Below are positions 1-5,429 of a DNA stretch of 6,106 nucleotides, piece after piece. The stretch comes from Sporomusa sp. Lineage in GTDB: Bacteria > Bacillota_C > Negativicutes > Sporomusales > Sporomusaceae. The stretch is from contig JAQSXM010000227.1 in assembly GCA_029256645.1 (NCBI GenBank), forward strand, positions 1-6,106. The letters run 5' to 3'. A model generated the notes under the pieces. The model saw only the letters and a program-made list of their open reading frames with translations. It was not told the DNA's origin and did not search any database. Positions within the stretch are counted from its first letter, which is position 1. Each line of letters starts with the position of its first letter. A program made the translations under genes and the position numbers.

Positions 1-895
1 TGGTGTACTCGACTGCACCTTCTACCTTGGAATGGATTGTTTCTAAAGGGTCTTCCCATGCATGAAAAAGATTTTTGTATAATTGATGATATTCTTCCTG
101 GGTGATATCATTTTTGCTTTTAGTCCAGAGCGGCGCCATAGAGTTGAGGGTACGTACCTCAACGGTCTGGGTAGTTGGAGCATCTTCAATGATTTTTCCA
201 TCAGCGTCAAGCGGCTTTTCTTCTTGGATAAAGTTCATCTTGATAGGATGGCGGATATAATCTGAGTATTTTTTGATCAAATTTTGCAATATATAGCGAT
301 TTAGGAAGTTCTCCTCAGGATGTTCTGATGATCGGTATTCATCCTTAAGTGTCAGGATAATAGTTGTGCCGCGAGTTTCCTTATCAGCTTCCTCAATACT
401 ATAAGTACCATCGCCAGCAGACTCCCAGCGAACACCCTTGGGCTGACCAGGGGCACGGGTGAGTAGTGTCACTTTTTCGGCCACCATAAAAGCCGAGTAG
501 AAACCAACACCAAATTGACCAATAAGTTCCGTATCGGTTGTTGAACCGGCAGTTTTTATTTTATCAAGAAAAGCTTTGGTACCAGATTTAGCGATGGTAC
601 CGATATTCTCAATAACTTCGTCATAGGTCATACCCATACCGTTATCTGAAATAGTTAAAGTATTTGTTGTTTCATCTGGAAGGATAAAAATTTCAAAATC
701 AGAGTTTTTCTCAAGCAGCTCTTGATTTGTTAAAGATTCAAACCTAATTTTGTCAATAGCATCTGAGGCATTGGAAATAAGCTCACGTAAAAATATTTCC
801 CTGTTAGTATAAATAGAATGTACCATTAAATCCAGTAGTTGTTTAGTCTCAGCTTGGAATTCTTTTGTTTGTTTGTTGATTGCTTCTTGAACCAT
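1..895 (-). CDS. htpG: Molecular chaperone HtpG (Hsp90 family), N-terminal part, runs off the window
   Basis: HtpG is the bacterial Hsp90, a cytosolic ATP-dependent homodimeric chaperone that remodels client proteins. The window holds 298 codons from the ATG at 893-895; the family is usually about 620-650 residues, so most of the middle domain and the C-terminal dimerisation domain lie outside. The GHKL ATPase domain is clear. It has RELISNASDA at about 37-46 (catalytic Glu38, Mg-binding Asn42), the nucleotide-binding SDNGMGMT at 83-90 (Asp84), GTIAKSGT at 99-106, and the glycine-rich lid GQFGVGFYSAFMV at 126-138. The middle domain begins with APLWTKSKNDITQEEY near residue 260. A GGAGG site lies six bases upstream of the ATG (complement of 902-906). 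The gene has its own promoter and a CIRCE operator and is divergent from the 99-aa gene. No lesion is visible in the part seen. Identity is very secure. Confidence 0.98.
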   Translation of the reverse strand, partial: MVQEAINKQTKEFQAETKQLLDLMVHSIYTNREIFLRELISNASDAIDKIRFESLTNQELLEKNSDFEIFILPDETTNTLTISDNGMGMTYDEVIENIGTIAKSGTKAFLDKIKTAGSTTDTELIGQFGVGFYSAFMVAEKVTLLTRAPGQPKGVRWESAGDGTYSIEEADKETRGTTIILTLKDEYRSSEHPEENFLNRYILQNLIKKYSDYIRHPIKMNFIQEEKPLDADGKIIEDAPTTQTVEVRTLNSMAPLWTKSKNDITQEEYHQLYKNLFHAWEDPLETIHSKVEGAVEYT

Positions 896-927
896 ACTAA
901 ACCTCCAATATTTTCAGTAATGTTATT

Positions 928-954
928 TTAGCACTCTTAACTACTGAGTGCTAA
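928..954 (-). promoter_or_regulatory. CIRCE operator (HrcA binding site) controlling htpG
   Basis: The sequence is TTAGCACTC, nine bases, then GAGTGCTAA, a perfect match to the CIRCE consensus. CIRCE is bound by the heat-shock repressor HrcA, whose activity depends on GroEL. It lies just downstream of the predicted htpG start site and upstream of the htpG ribosome binding site, the usual position for blocking transcription. It is symmetric, so strand assignment follows the promoter. The divergent 99-aa gene starts more than 170 bp away with its own promoter, so control of that gene by CIRCE is unlikely. Confidence 0.97.
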
Positions 955-964
955 CACTATTTAA

Positions 965-993
965 ATAATAACCAAATTAGTTAATAAAATCAA
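965..993 (-). promoter_or_regulatory. Predicted vegetative sigma-A-type promoter of htpG
   Basis: On the minus strand, TTGATT (complement of 988-993) is followed after exactly 17 bases by TATTAT (complement of 965-970). This predicts a transcript starting near 958, immediately before the CIRCE element. The position relative to CIRCE and the open reading frame supports it. The start site is inferred, not measured. Confidence 0.75.
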
Positions 994-1092
994 CTATCCT
1001 TAGATAAAAATGGAAATAGAACTGATTTTGAGAGGATTTTCAAATTCTTGTTTACTTTATTTACTAAAATAGCATGAATTCTTTTAGCCATG

Positions 1093-1123
1093 TATAATGG
1101 AAACAAAGAGCAATAAGGAGGAG
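1093..1123 (+). promoter_or_regulatory. Candidate -10 box and ribosome binding site of the 99-aa gene
   Basis: A perfect TATAAT lies at 1093-1098, but the expected -35 position around 1070-1075 (TAGCAT) matches the consensus poorly, so the promoter is tentative and may need an activator or another sigma factor. The ribosome binding site AAGGAGGAG at 1115-1123 is very strong and sits eight bases before the ATG at 1132, which fixes the start. If transcription starts near 1105, the 5' leader is only about 27 bases. Confidence 0.5.
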
Positions 1124-1131
1124 ATATAACT

Positions 1132-1431
1132 ATGTTGGAAAAAAACATGCAGGTTTTAGCCGACGTTGCATCCCCTACAGGATTCCCTGCCAAGATCTTC
1201 TATGCTGGCCGGGGAGAAGGAGACCAATTTGGCCTGACACGGTTTCATGTAATGATCGATGATTTTTCCTACGGGATTTTTACTGTCCGTGGTGATTTCA
1301 CCACACTTGAACAAGCCCGAGCAAGACTGCTTCAGCCCATCAGAGAAGGTATGAGCGAGACCGCCGCCGAATTTGCCGTGCGTCACCTGTGGGTGCATGT
1401 TGATTCCAACGAATACTATGCGCTTGGATAA
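1132..1431 (+). CDS. Uncharacterised 99-residue protein
   Basis: I do not recognise this protein. It is 99 residues, begins with an ATG behind a near-perfect ribosome binding site, and has coding-like codon use through to a TAA at 1429-1431, so it is very probably real. It has no cysteine, no signal peptide and no hydrophobic stretch long enough to span a membrane, so a small soluble cytosolic protein is expected. The N-terminal half alternates hydrophobic and polar residues, as in a beta-sheet (FHVMIDDFSYGIFTVRGDF, about 38-56). A helix-like Ala/Arg-rich part follows (LEQARARLLQPIREGMSETAAEFAVRH, about 58-84), then a terminal strand-like WVHVDSNEYYALG. Conserved-looking Trp, His and acidic residues near the end could bind something, but no catalytic motif is evident. 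It is divergent from htpG and lies upstream of the riboswitch-controlled gene with no clear terminator between them. No function can be assigned. Confidence 0.85.
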   Translation: MLEKNMQVLADVASPTGFPAKIFYAGRGEGDQFGLTRFHVMIDDFSYGIFTVRGDFTTLEQARARLLQPIREGMSETAAEFAVRHLWVHVDSNEYYALG

Positions 1432-1441
1432 AATTCTACTC

Positions 1442-1470
1442 TTGACAGCATACCCTTGGTCCGGTATAAT
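1442..1470 (+). promoter_or_regulatory. Consensus sigma-A-type promoter of the riboswitch/TerC-family transcript
   Basis: Perfect TTGACA at 1442-1447 and perfect TATAAT at 1465-1470 are separated by 17 bases, so this is an ideal housekeeping promoter. It predicts a start near 1477, placing the whole riboswitch in the 5' leader. A promoter this strong implies that regulation occurs after initiation, through the downstream riboswitch. The -35 box begins only 10 bases after the stop codon of the 99-aa gene. Confidence 0.93.
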
Positions 1471-1490
1471 GCATTTAATTGAATATCACT

Positions 1491-1590
1491 CCTAATCGTA
1501 GGGGAGTAACTACTAGATAACGTCAACATTCGGTGTCTGTTGGCATCTGGCGTTATCGTTGGTAATTGACCAATAGTGAGACCTTCGGTA
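1491..1590 (+). ncRNA. yybP-ykoY manganese riboswitch, aptamer
   Basis: This leader matches the yybP-ykoY class, which senses Mn2+. The signature loop GGGGAGTA is at 1501-1508 and the second conserved segment CGTCAAC at 1521-1527. The helices can be drawn: the closing P1 pairs 1495-1502 with 1582-1589 (one mismatch), a 7-bp helix pairs 1516-1522 with 1551-1557, an internal GGUGUC/GGCAUC stem caps it, and a small hairpin is TTGGT-aattg-ACCAA (1559-1573). The known mechanism has Mn2+ docking the two conserved loops and stabilising P1. Here the 3' half of P1 (1582-1589) is also the 5' arm of the downstream terminator, so ligand binding should prevent termination and switch the gene on. The TerC-family gene downstream is a classic partner of this element. 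Confidence 0.95.
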
Positions 1591-1624
1591 TGTATTTTAT
1601 GCGTACCTGAGGTCTTTTTATTTT
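1579..1624 (+). terminator. Riboswitch-controlled intrinsic terminator
   Basis: AGACCT (1579-1584) pairs with AGGTCT (1610-1615). After a small internal mismatch, GGTATGTA (1587-1594) pairs with TGCGTACC (1600-1607) around the loop TTTTA. A T-rich tract, TTTTTATTTT, follows at 1615-1624. The 5' arm overlaps the 3' strand of the aptamer P1 helix, so terminator and folded aptamer are mutually exclusive. This is the expected expression platform of a Mn2+-activated switch. Confidence 0.9.
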
Positions 1625-1725
1625 GTGCAGGGGAGGGGAAACAGTTAAAAATCCAACTGTCTACTGCAGTTTATAGTCTGTTGTCAAGCTGATAATAATA
1701 CAATAGAAGAAATAGAGGAGGAAAA

Positions 1726-2418
1726 ATGATGGAGTTTTTTGGTTCAATAGGACCCGAGTGGTTTATGGCTTTAGGAAGTATACTTTTGATTAACCTCGTA
1801 TTAAGTGGTGATAATGCCGTCATTATTGCACTAGCTAGCAAAAACCTGCCAGTTGCCCAGCGACAAAAGGCGATTATATGGGGTAGCCTTGGGGCAGTTG
1901 TTTTAAGGATTATTCTGACGTTTGTAGCCGCATTTCTTTTAGAAGTTCCCTTTCTGCAATTTGTGGGTGGTCTGGCGCTCCTGTACATTGCCATTAGCCT
2001 GTTAAGAGATGACAGCAAAGAAGGGGGGTATGGCGAAGCCACATCCTACCGTGAAGCTATCAAAATTATCCTGTTTGCTGACCTTATTATGAGTTTGGAC
2101 AATGTGTTGGCTTTAGCCGCTATCTCACAAACTGTCCCCTCAGGCAAATACGGCCTAATTACCGTTGGACTTGCCACGAGCATTCCACTGGTTGTGTTCG
2201 GCGCTCAGCTACTGATGAAACTTATGGACCGTTTCCCGTCCATCATCTATATTGGAGCCGGTGTACTGGGCTACGCAGCTGCAGAAATGATTGTCAGTGA
2301 CAAGGCGGTGGGACCGTACATCAGTGATTATTCTCTGCTGCTTAAGATTGGGCTAACCCTGGTCGTCGTTATTTCCGGTTATCTCATGAAATCCCGTACT
2401 GCAAAATGCAACAATTAA
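1726..2418 (+). CDS. TerC/YjbE-family integral membrane protein (probable Mn2+ exporter or metal-homeostasis protein)
   Basis: This is a multi-spanning inner-membrane protein of the TerC family (YjbE/YkoY branch). Relatives are linked to Mn2+ efflux and, in Bacillus, to supplying metal to exported enzymes. Numbered from the second ATG (229 residues), the two diagnostic acidic motifs are NLVLSGDNAVIIALA at about 22-36 (Asp28, Asn29) and ADLIMSLDNVLALAA at about 117-131 (Asp118, Asp124, Asn125), both inside membrane helices and likely metal ligands. About seven hydrophobic segments are visible, at roughly 10-38, 50-72, 77-93, 112-132, 142-165, 172-190 and 203-220. Two ATGs are in tandem. The GAGGAGG site at 1715-1721 lies four bases from the first and seven from the second (1729), so 1729 is the more likely start. 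Expression should rise with Mn2+ through the leader riboswitch. I cannot tell from sequence which TerC subgroup role applies. Confidence 0.95.
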   Translation: MMEFFGSIGPEWFMALGSILLINLVLSGDNAVIIALASKNLPVAQRQKAIIWGSLGAVVLRIILTFVAAFLLEVPFLQFVGGLALLYIAISLLRDDSKEGGYGEATSYREAIKIILFADLIMSLDNVLALAAISQTVPSGKYGLITVGLATSIPLVVFGAQLLMKLMDRFPSIIYIGAGVLGYAAAEMIVSDKAVGPYISDYSLLLKIGLTLVVVISGYLMKSRTAKCNN

Positions 2419-2428
2419 ATGAGCCTTT

Positions 2429-3694
2429 TTATACTTCTGACTCGTCGCTGTCATGTTCGCCCAACAACTTACTTGCCTCAGGCACAGGTAACTGCGCTAC
2501 ATCCTTTAGTTTGCGTTCGATGGCGCGGGTACGTACTGTGGCGGCATCAAGCTGTTTGCTGGCTTGATCCAGTTTTTCTTTGGTTTTAGTGAGAACGTCA
2601 CCGAATTTACCAAATTCAGTTTTTACAGCACCGAGAAGAACCCATACATCGCTGGAGCGTTTCTCAATGGCCAGGGTTCTAAAGCCCATTTGCAAGCTAT
2701 TCAATAGAGCAGCCAACGTCGTCGGCCCTGTGATGTTAATACGGTATTCACGTTGCAGACTGTCACAAAGACCGGGGCGACGCAATACCTCAGCATATAG
2801 ACCTTCTACGGGAAGAAACAAAATAGCAAAATCGGTGGTATTAGGAGGATCGATGTATTTTTCTTTAATAGTTTTAGCTTCTAGACGAATTCGAGCCTCC
2901 AGGCTGGCCCCAGCCGCCGCAACTAACTCGGCATTAGACATTTCCTGAGCTTCTAAGAGACGCAGGTAATCTTCCTGGGGAAACTTGGCATCAATTGGCA
3001 ACCAAACTACCGTATCGTTACTGTCTTTGCCTGGTAACCTGATAGCAAATTCCACCCGGTCCTGGCTGCCATGCTTGGTAGCCACATTGACAGCATACTG
3101 TTCAGGTGTCAGAACCTGTTCCAATAGGGAAGACAACTGCATTTCGCCCCAAATCCCACGCGTCTTTACATTAGATAGTACTTTTTTGAGATCGCCGACT
3201 CCGGAAGCCAGTTGTTGCATTTCGCCCAGCCCTTTATGAACCAGCTCCAAGCGCTCACTCACCAACTGAAATGATTCACCTAATCGTTTTTCCAGGGTGG
3301 CATGTAGTTTTTCATCTACAGTTATGCGCATTTCTTCGAGTTTTTTGCTGCTGTCGCTCTGGATCGATGTGAGTTTTAACTCAACAGTTTCACGGAGTTT
3401 ATCGAGTTTGTGCTCATTAATTTGAATAAGCCGGTTAAATTTCTGATCGTTAGCATTAGTAAAGCTATGCAATTGCATTGCTAACTCTTCGCGCAGAACT
3501 TTGGTATTATAAGTCAGTTCCTGACGGTTTTTTCCCAGTTCATCGCGCAGCATAACCTCCAGGCGTTCCTGGTTATAAGCCAGTTGCTTAAATGGTGCTA
3601 AGTCGGTCTGGCCGGGTTTATTAGCTTTTATCAGTAATAGCAGTAGGAAACTGCCGTTAATGATGAGTAAAAACAGCGTAAATATATCGTTCAT
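2429..3694 (-). CDS. rmuC: DNA recombination protein RmuC homologue
   Basis: RmuC-family proteins limit rearrangement at inverted repeats in E. coli and are thought to be membrane-anchored, coiled-coil nuclease-like proteins. Taking the ATG at 3692-3694 gives 421 residues. A single N-terminal membrane segment (about 4-23) is followed by a long charged coiled coil (about 35-160) and the RmuC domain (about 165-395). That domain has RGIWGEMQLSSLLEQVL at 179-195 (Glu184), WLPIDAKFPQEDY at 231-243, whose D-A-K (235-237) resembles the PD-(D/E)xK nuclease core, and AILFLPVEGLYAEVLR at 290-305. The tail is acidic. A longer form from a GTG at 3706 is possible in frame, but its Shine-Dalgarno would touch the start codon, whereas AAGGGTGGTG sits six bases before the ATG. 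The gene is alone on its strand and ends 10 bp from the TerC-family stop. Family assignment is secure; molecular activity is inferred. Confidence 0.95.
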   Translation of the reverse strand: MNDIFTLFLLIINGSFLLLLLIKANKPGQTDLAPFKQLAYNQERLEVMLRDELGKNRQELTYNTKVLREELAMQLHSFTNANDQKFNRLIQINEHKLDKLRETVELKLTSIQSDSSKKLEEMRITVDEKLHATLEKRLGESFQLVSERLELVHKGLGEMQQLASGVGDLKKVLSNVKTRGIWGEMQLSSLLEQVLTPEQYAVNVATKHGSQDRVEFAIRLPGKDSNDTVVWLPIDAKFPQEDYLRLLEAQEMSNAELVAAAGASLEARIRLEAKTIKEKYIDPPNTTDFAILFLPVEGLYAEVLRRPGLCDSLQREYRINITGPTTLAALLNSLQMGFRTLAIEKRSSDVWVLLGAVKTEFGKFGDVLTKTKEKLDQASKQLDAATVRTRAIERKLKDVAQLPVPEASKLLGEHDSDESEV

Positions 3695-3700
3695 CTGATG

Positions 3701-3710
3701 CACCACCCTT
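3701..3710 (-). promoter_or_regulatory. Ribosome binding site that decides the rmuC start
   Basis: The complement reads AAGGGTGGTG, a one-mismatch version of AAGGAGGTG, ending six bases before the ATG at 3694. It overlaps the two in-frame GTG codons (3704-3706 and 3701-3703), so those are more likely part of the ribosome binding site than start codons. Confidence 0.65.
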
Positions 3711-4259
3711 TGGTTTAGTAATAATTCATATTCAAGGCTGGCGACGACAAACCCTTTTATCAGTCAATAATGGCGGTTACGCTGGAATTAAGAAACAAAC
3801 AGGAATTTTTTGTGATAAATAGAAAATAATATTATGCTTAGGCATGTTACTATTGCATTAATTTTGCCTAGGATATATATTCTGATAAAGAACAAATATA
3901 TTAGAATTGAAAACTAATTTAGTTACGCGTTAATTGAGCACAATAATAATACTGCCAACTGACCAAATAGATATCTCCCTGTGGATGGGATGTCTTATAA
4001 ATGACTGATCTCGCTACTTCTAATGGTGCTAACATGTATATTAATTATAAACAGGCCGAATGTGACCGCAAGAAATTTGAGAATAGATGTTGACCCCGAT
4101 TGAGAGTGGTACTAAAGTAAAATTAACAGTACATTTGAGTTTGCTATCCTATGAGCGCGGGATTACTCAATCCCCTTCTTAAGAAGAAGATACGGGACAA
4201 CAGTGTGAATATGTTGACTACTATCAAGGAACGCATGGAAATTCGAGCTTAAATGGCTG
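3711..4259. other. Long AT-rich gap without a convincing gene
   Basis: No reading frame of 60 codons or more, tRNA or recognised RNA family is visible on either strand. The rmuC promoter should lie near the left end, but no good match was found. Small structures seen are CTTAGGCA/TGCCTAGG arms at 3837-3844 and 3865-3872 (20-base loop), GGGATT-actc-AATCCC at 4159-4174, and the perfect 12-bp palindrome CTTCTTAAGAAG at 4175-4186. Two short plus-strand frames overlap as ATGTTGA at 4087-4093: 4001-4093 (30 aa, beginning MTDLATSNGANMYINYKQ) and 4087-4182 (31 aa). The second continues in the same frame past a TAA for 27 more codons, to 4266. None has a good ribosome binding site. This could be a decayed gene, an unrecognised RNA, or spacer. 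Confidence 0.5.
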
Positions 4260-4266
4260 TTGTTAA
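4087..4266 (+). pseudogene. Possible remnant small gene interrupted by an in-frame TAA
   Basis: From the ATG at 4087 the frame encodes 31 residues (start MLTPIESGTKVKLTV), hits TAA at 4180-4182, then stays open for EEDTGQQCEYVDYYQGTHG and eight more residues to the next TAA at 4264-4266. The amino-acid composition of both halves is protein-like, and the preceding 30-codon frame at 4001-4093 abuts it, which could fit a gene broken by a frameshift and a stop. There is no Shine-Dalgarno site at 4087 and I recognise no family, so chance open frames are at least as likely. Confidence 0.12.
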
Positions 4267-4288
4267 TTATAAGTAAATCACTTATAAT
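4260..4288 (+). promoter_or_regulatory. Predicted sigma-A-type promoter of htpX
   Basis: TTGTTA at 4260-4265 (four of six matches to the -35 consensus) and a perfect TATAAT at 4283-4288 are separated by 17 bases. Transcription would start near 4295, giving an htpX leader of about 105 bases. The promoter coincides almost exactly with a perfect inverted repeat, which supports it as a regulated promoter. There is no other clear promoter between here and the htpX ATG. Confidence 0.65.
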
Positions 4289-4292
4289 TAAC
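4262..4292. promoter_or_regulatory. Perfect 13-bp inverted repeat over the htpX promoter, candidate repressor operator
   Basis: GTTAATTATAAGT (4262-4274) and ACTTATAATTAAC (4280-4292) are exact reverse complements separated by five bases. The left arm overlaps the -35 box and the right arm contains the whole -10 box, so a dimeric protein bound here would occlude RNA polymerase. The centre-to-centre spacing of the arms is 18 bp, close to two helical turns, which suits a helix-turn-helix dimer. It does not resemble CIRCE. It lacks a GC-rich stem and a U-tract, so it is not an intrinsic terminator. The cognate regulator is unknown and not encoded in the window. Confidence 0.65.
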
Positions 4293-4318
4293 TTATAGAT
4301 AAATGGAATGGAGGAGCG

Positions 4319-4357
4319 ATGTCATCTTTAGCTAGCGCCGATTATTTAAGACCGTAA
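4319..4357 (+). CDS. Possible 12-codon leader ORF upstream of htpX
   Basis: ATG at 4319 begins [12 protein letters not shown] and ends in TAA at 4355-4357. A strong GGAGG (4310-4314, within GGAGGAG) lies four bases before the ATG, slightly close but workable. It lies wholly within the predicted htpX leader and ends 41 bases before the htpX ATG, which has its own ribosome binding site. It might be translated as a leader peptide or standby element, but no attenuator hairpin is evident, and at 12 codons chance cannot be excluded. Confidence 0.25.
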   Translation: MSSLASADYLRP

Positions 4358-4398
4358 GCTTCAATTACTTTAATATAAATACGTATGGAGGTGTCTTA

Positions 4399-5268
4399 AT
4401 GAACACGCTTAAGACTACTGTTTTACTTGCTGCACTGACAGGTTTGCTAATTGCAGTTGGTGCCTTCTTTGGCGGTACCAAAGGAATGACTTTGATGTTT
4501 GTTATTTCAATTTTGATGAACTTTGCCAGCTACTGGTACAGTGATAAAATCGTACTAAAGATGTACGGCGCCAAAGAGGTTACTCCCCAGGGTGCACCAG
4601 ATCTAATTAGAATGGTAAGCGGTCTGGCCCAAAAAGCTAAAATGCCTATGCCTAAAGTTTATATTATCAATACCGAAGTACCAAACGCCTTTGCCACAGG
4701 TCGTGATCCCGAGCATGGTGTTGTGGCTGTAACAACCGGGATCATGCGAGCGCTCAATTACGAAGAGCTTGAGGGCGTTGTCGCCCATGAATTGGCACAT
4801 ATTAAAAATCGCGATACCCTGATTAGCACCATCGTTGCCAGTGTGGCAGGTGTTATCACCATGATCGCTAACATTGCGCAATGGTCGGCATTCCTGGGCT
4901 TTGGCCGCAGCGATGATGAAGAAGGCGGCGGTATCGGCGGCATTGTTGAGTTTGTCTTCCTGGTAGTGCTGGCACCATTGGCAGCTACTCTCATCCAGTT
5001 GGGCGTTTCGCGTTCGCGTGAATATATCGCTGATGAAACAGGTGGCTCTGTATCGGGTAATCCGCTGGCTCTGGCCAGCGCCCTGAAGAAGATTGAATAC
5101 TATGCTCAGCACCAGGTAATGCCTGAAGCCACACCAGCCACCTCGCATCTTTTCATTGTTAATCCCTTTAGTGGTGCCGGGGGCATGATTGTTAGCCTGT
5201 TCAGCACTCATCCGAAAACAGCTGATCGAGTAGCTAAACTAGAAGCACAGGCAAAAAAAGCGCGTTAA
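4399..5268 (+). CDS. htpX: Membrane zinc metalloprotease HtpX (M48 family)
   Basis: HtpX is an inner-membrane endoprotease with a cytosolic active site that degrades misfolded or damaged membrane proteins, working alongside FtsH. The 289 residues match the usual length of about 290. Two N-terminal hydrophobic segments (about 7-24 and 29-47) are followed by the catalytic HELAH at 130-134 (His130 and His134 bind zinc, Glu131 is catalytic). Two more hydrophobic segments follow (about 143-163 and 181-202), then [11 protein letters not shown] at 206-216, where Glu208 is the third zinc ligand. The C-terminal signature [14 protein letters not shown] is at 268-281. The ATG has GGAGGTG five bases upstream (4387-4393). 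It appears monocistronic, with its own promoter under a perfect inverted repeat and a strong terminator after it. No defect is visible. Confidence 0.97.
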   Translation: MNTLKTTVLLAALTGLLIAVGAFFGGTKGMTLMFVISILMNFASYWYSDKIVLKMYGAKEVTPQGAPDLIRMVSGLAQKAKMPMPKVYIINTEVPNAFATGRDPEHGVVAVTTGIMRALNYEELEGVVAHELAHIKNRDTLISTIVASVAGVITMIANIAQWSAFLGFGRSDDEEGGGIGGIVEFVFLVVLAPLAATLIQLGVSRSREYIADETGGSVSGNPLALASALKKIEYYAQHQVMPEATPATSHLFIVNPFSGAGGMIVSLFSTHPKTADRVAKLEAQAKKAR

Positions 5269-5283
5269 ATTAATCTATTGACG

Positions 5284-5321
5284 AAAATCCCTCTGAAAAA
5301 TTACTTTCAGAGGGATTTTTT
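5284..5321 (+). terminator. Intrinsic terminator of htpX
   Basis: A perfect 15-bp stem pairs AAAATCCCTCTGAAA (5284-5298) with TTTCAGAGGGATTTT (5305-5319) around the six-base loop AATTAC, and the T run continues to 5321. It begins 15 bases after the htpX stop. The A run on the other side would let it work in both directions, but no gene converges here. It isolates htpX from the carbonic anhydrase-like gene. Confidence 0.95.
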
Positions 5322-5365
5322 GCAGGATATAAACAGATATATATGGAAAAAATATATGAGCCCTA

Positions 5366-5393
5366 TTGCTGGAGGTTACTTAATAAATAATAT
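5366..5393 (+). promoter_or_regulatory. Candidate promoter for the gamma-carbonic anhydrase-ndk pair
   Basis: After the htpX terminator a new promoter is needed before 5430. The best candidate is TTGCTG (5366-5371), 16 bases, then TAATAT (5388-5393), giving a leader of about 30 bases. Both boxes are imperfect and the region is AT-rich, so other choices are possible. Confidence 0.4.
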
Positions 5394-5429
5394 CTTCTGC
5401 TAGGCTGATAAATAGGGAGTTGATAGTAC

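Noticed and set aside
83..265. 60-codon plus-strand open frame
   Set aside because: It lies entirely antisense to the clearly coding htpG frame and has no ribosome binding site or recognisable product.
990..1193. 67-codon minus-strand frame between htpG and the 99-aa gene
   Set aside because: It overlaps the start of the 99-aa gene and ends across the htpG promoter region, with no ribosome binding site and no protein-like composition.
1641..1660. Hairpin ACAGTT-N8-AACTGT between the riboswitch terminator and the TerC-family gene as a second terminator
   Set aside because: It has only a 6-bp A/T-rich stem with no following T run, and an intact gene lies 65 bases downstream.
2580..3239. Two plus-strand frames (122 and 84 codons) inside rmuC
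   Set aside because: They are antisense shadows of the rmuC coding sequence with no ribosome binding site.
3837..3872. CTTAGGCA/TGCCTAGG stem as a terminator or operator
   Set aside because: The loop is 20 bases, there is no U-tract and no gene ends beside it; kept only as a noted structure in the gap.
4262..4292. The htpX inverted repeat as an intrinsic terminator
   Set aside because: The stem is almost entirely A/T, no U-tract follows, and no gene ends just upstream; overlap with promoter boxes fits an operator better.
4603..5211. 202-codon minus-strand open frame
   Set aside because: Although long, it is fully antisense to htpX, whose catalytic motifs are intact, and its translation is rich in His, Cys and Asn in a way typical of antisense frames.
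5343..5390. 15-codon frame MEKIYEPYCWRLLNK before the carbonic anhydrase-like gene
   Set aside because: No Shine-Dalgarno precedes its ATG and it overlaps the likely promoter; treated as chance.
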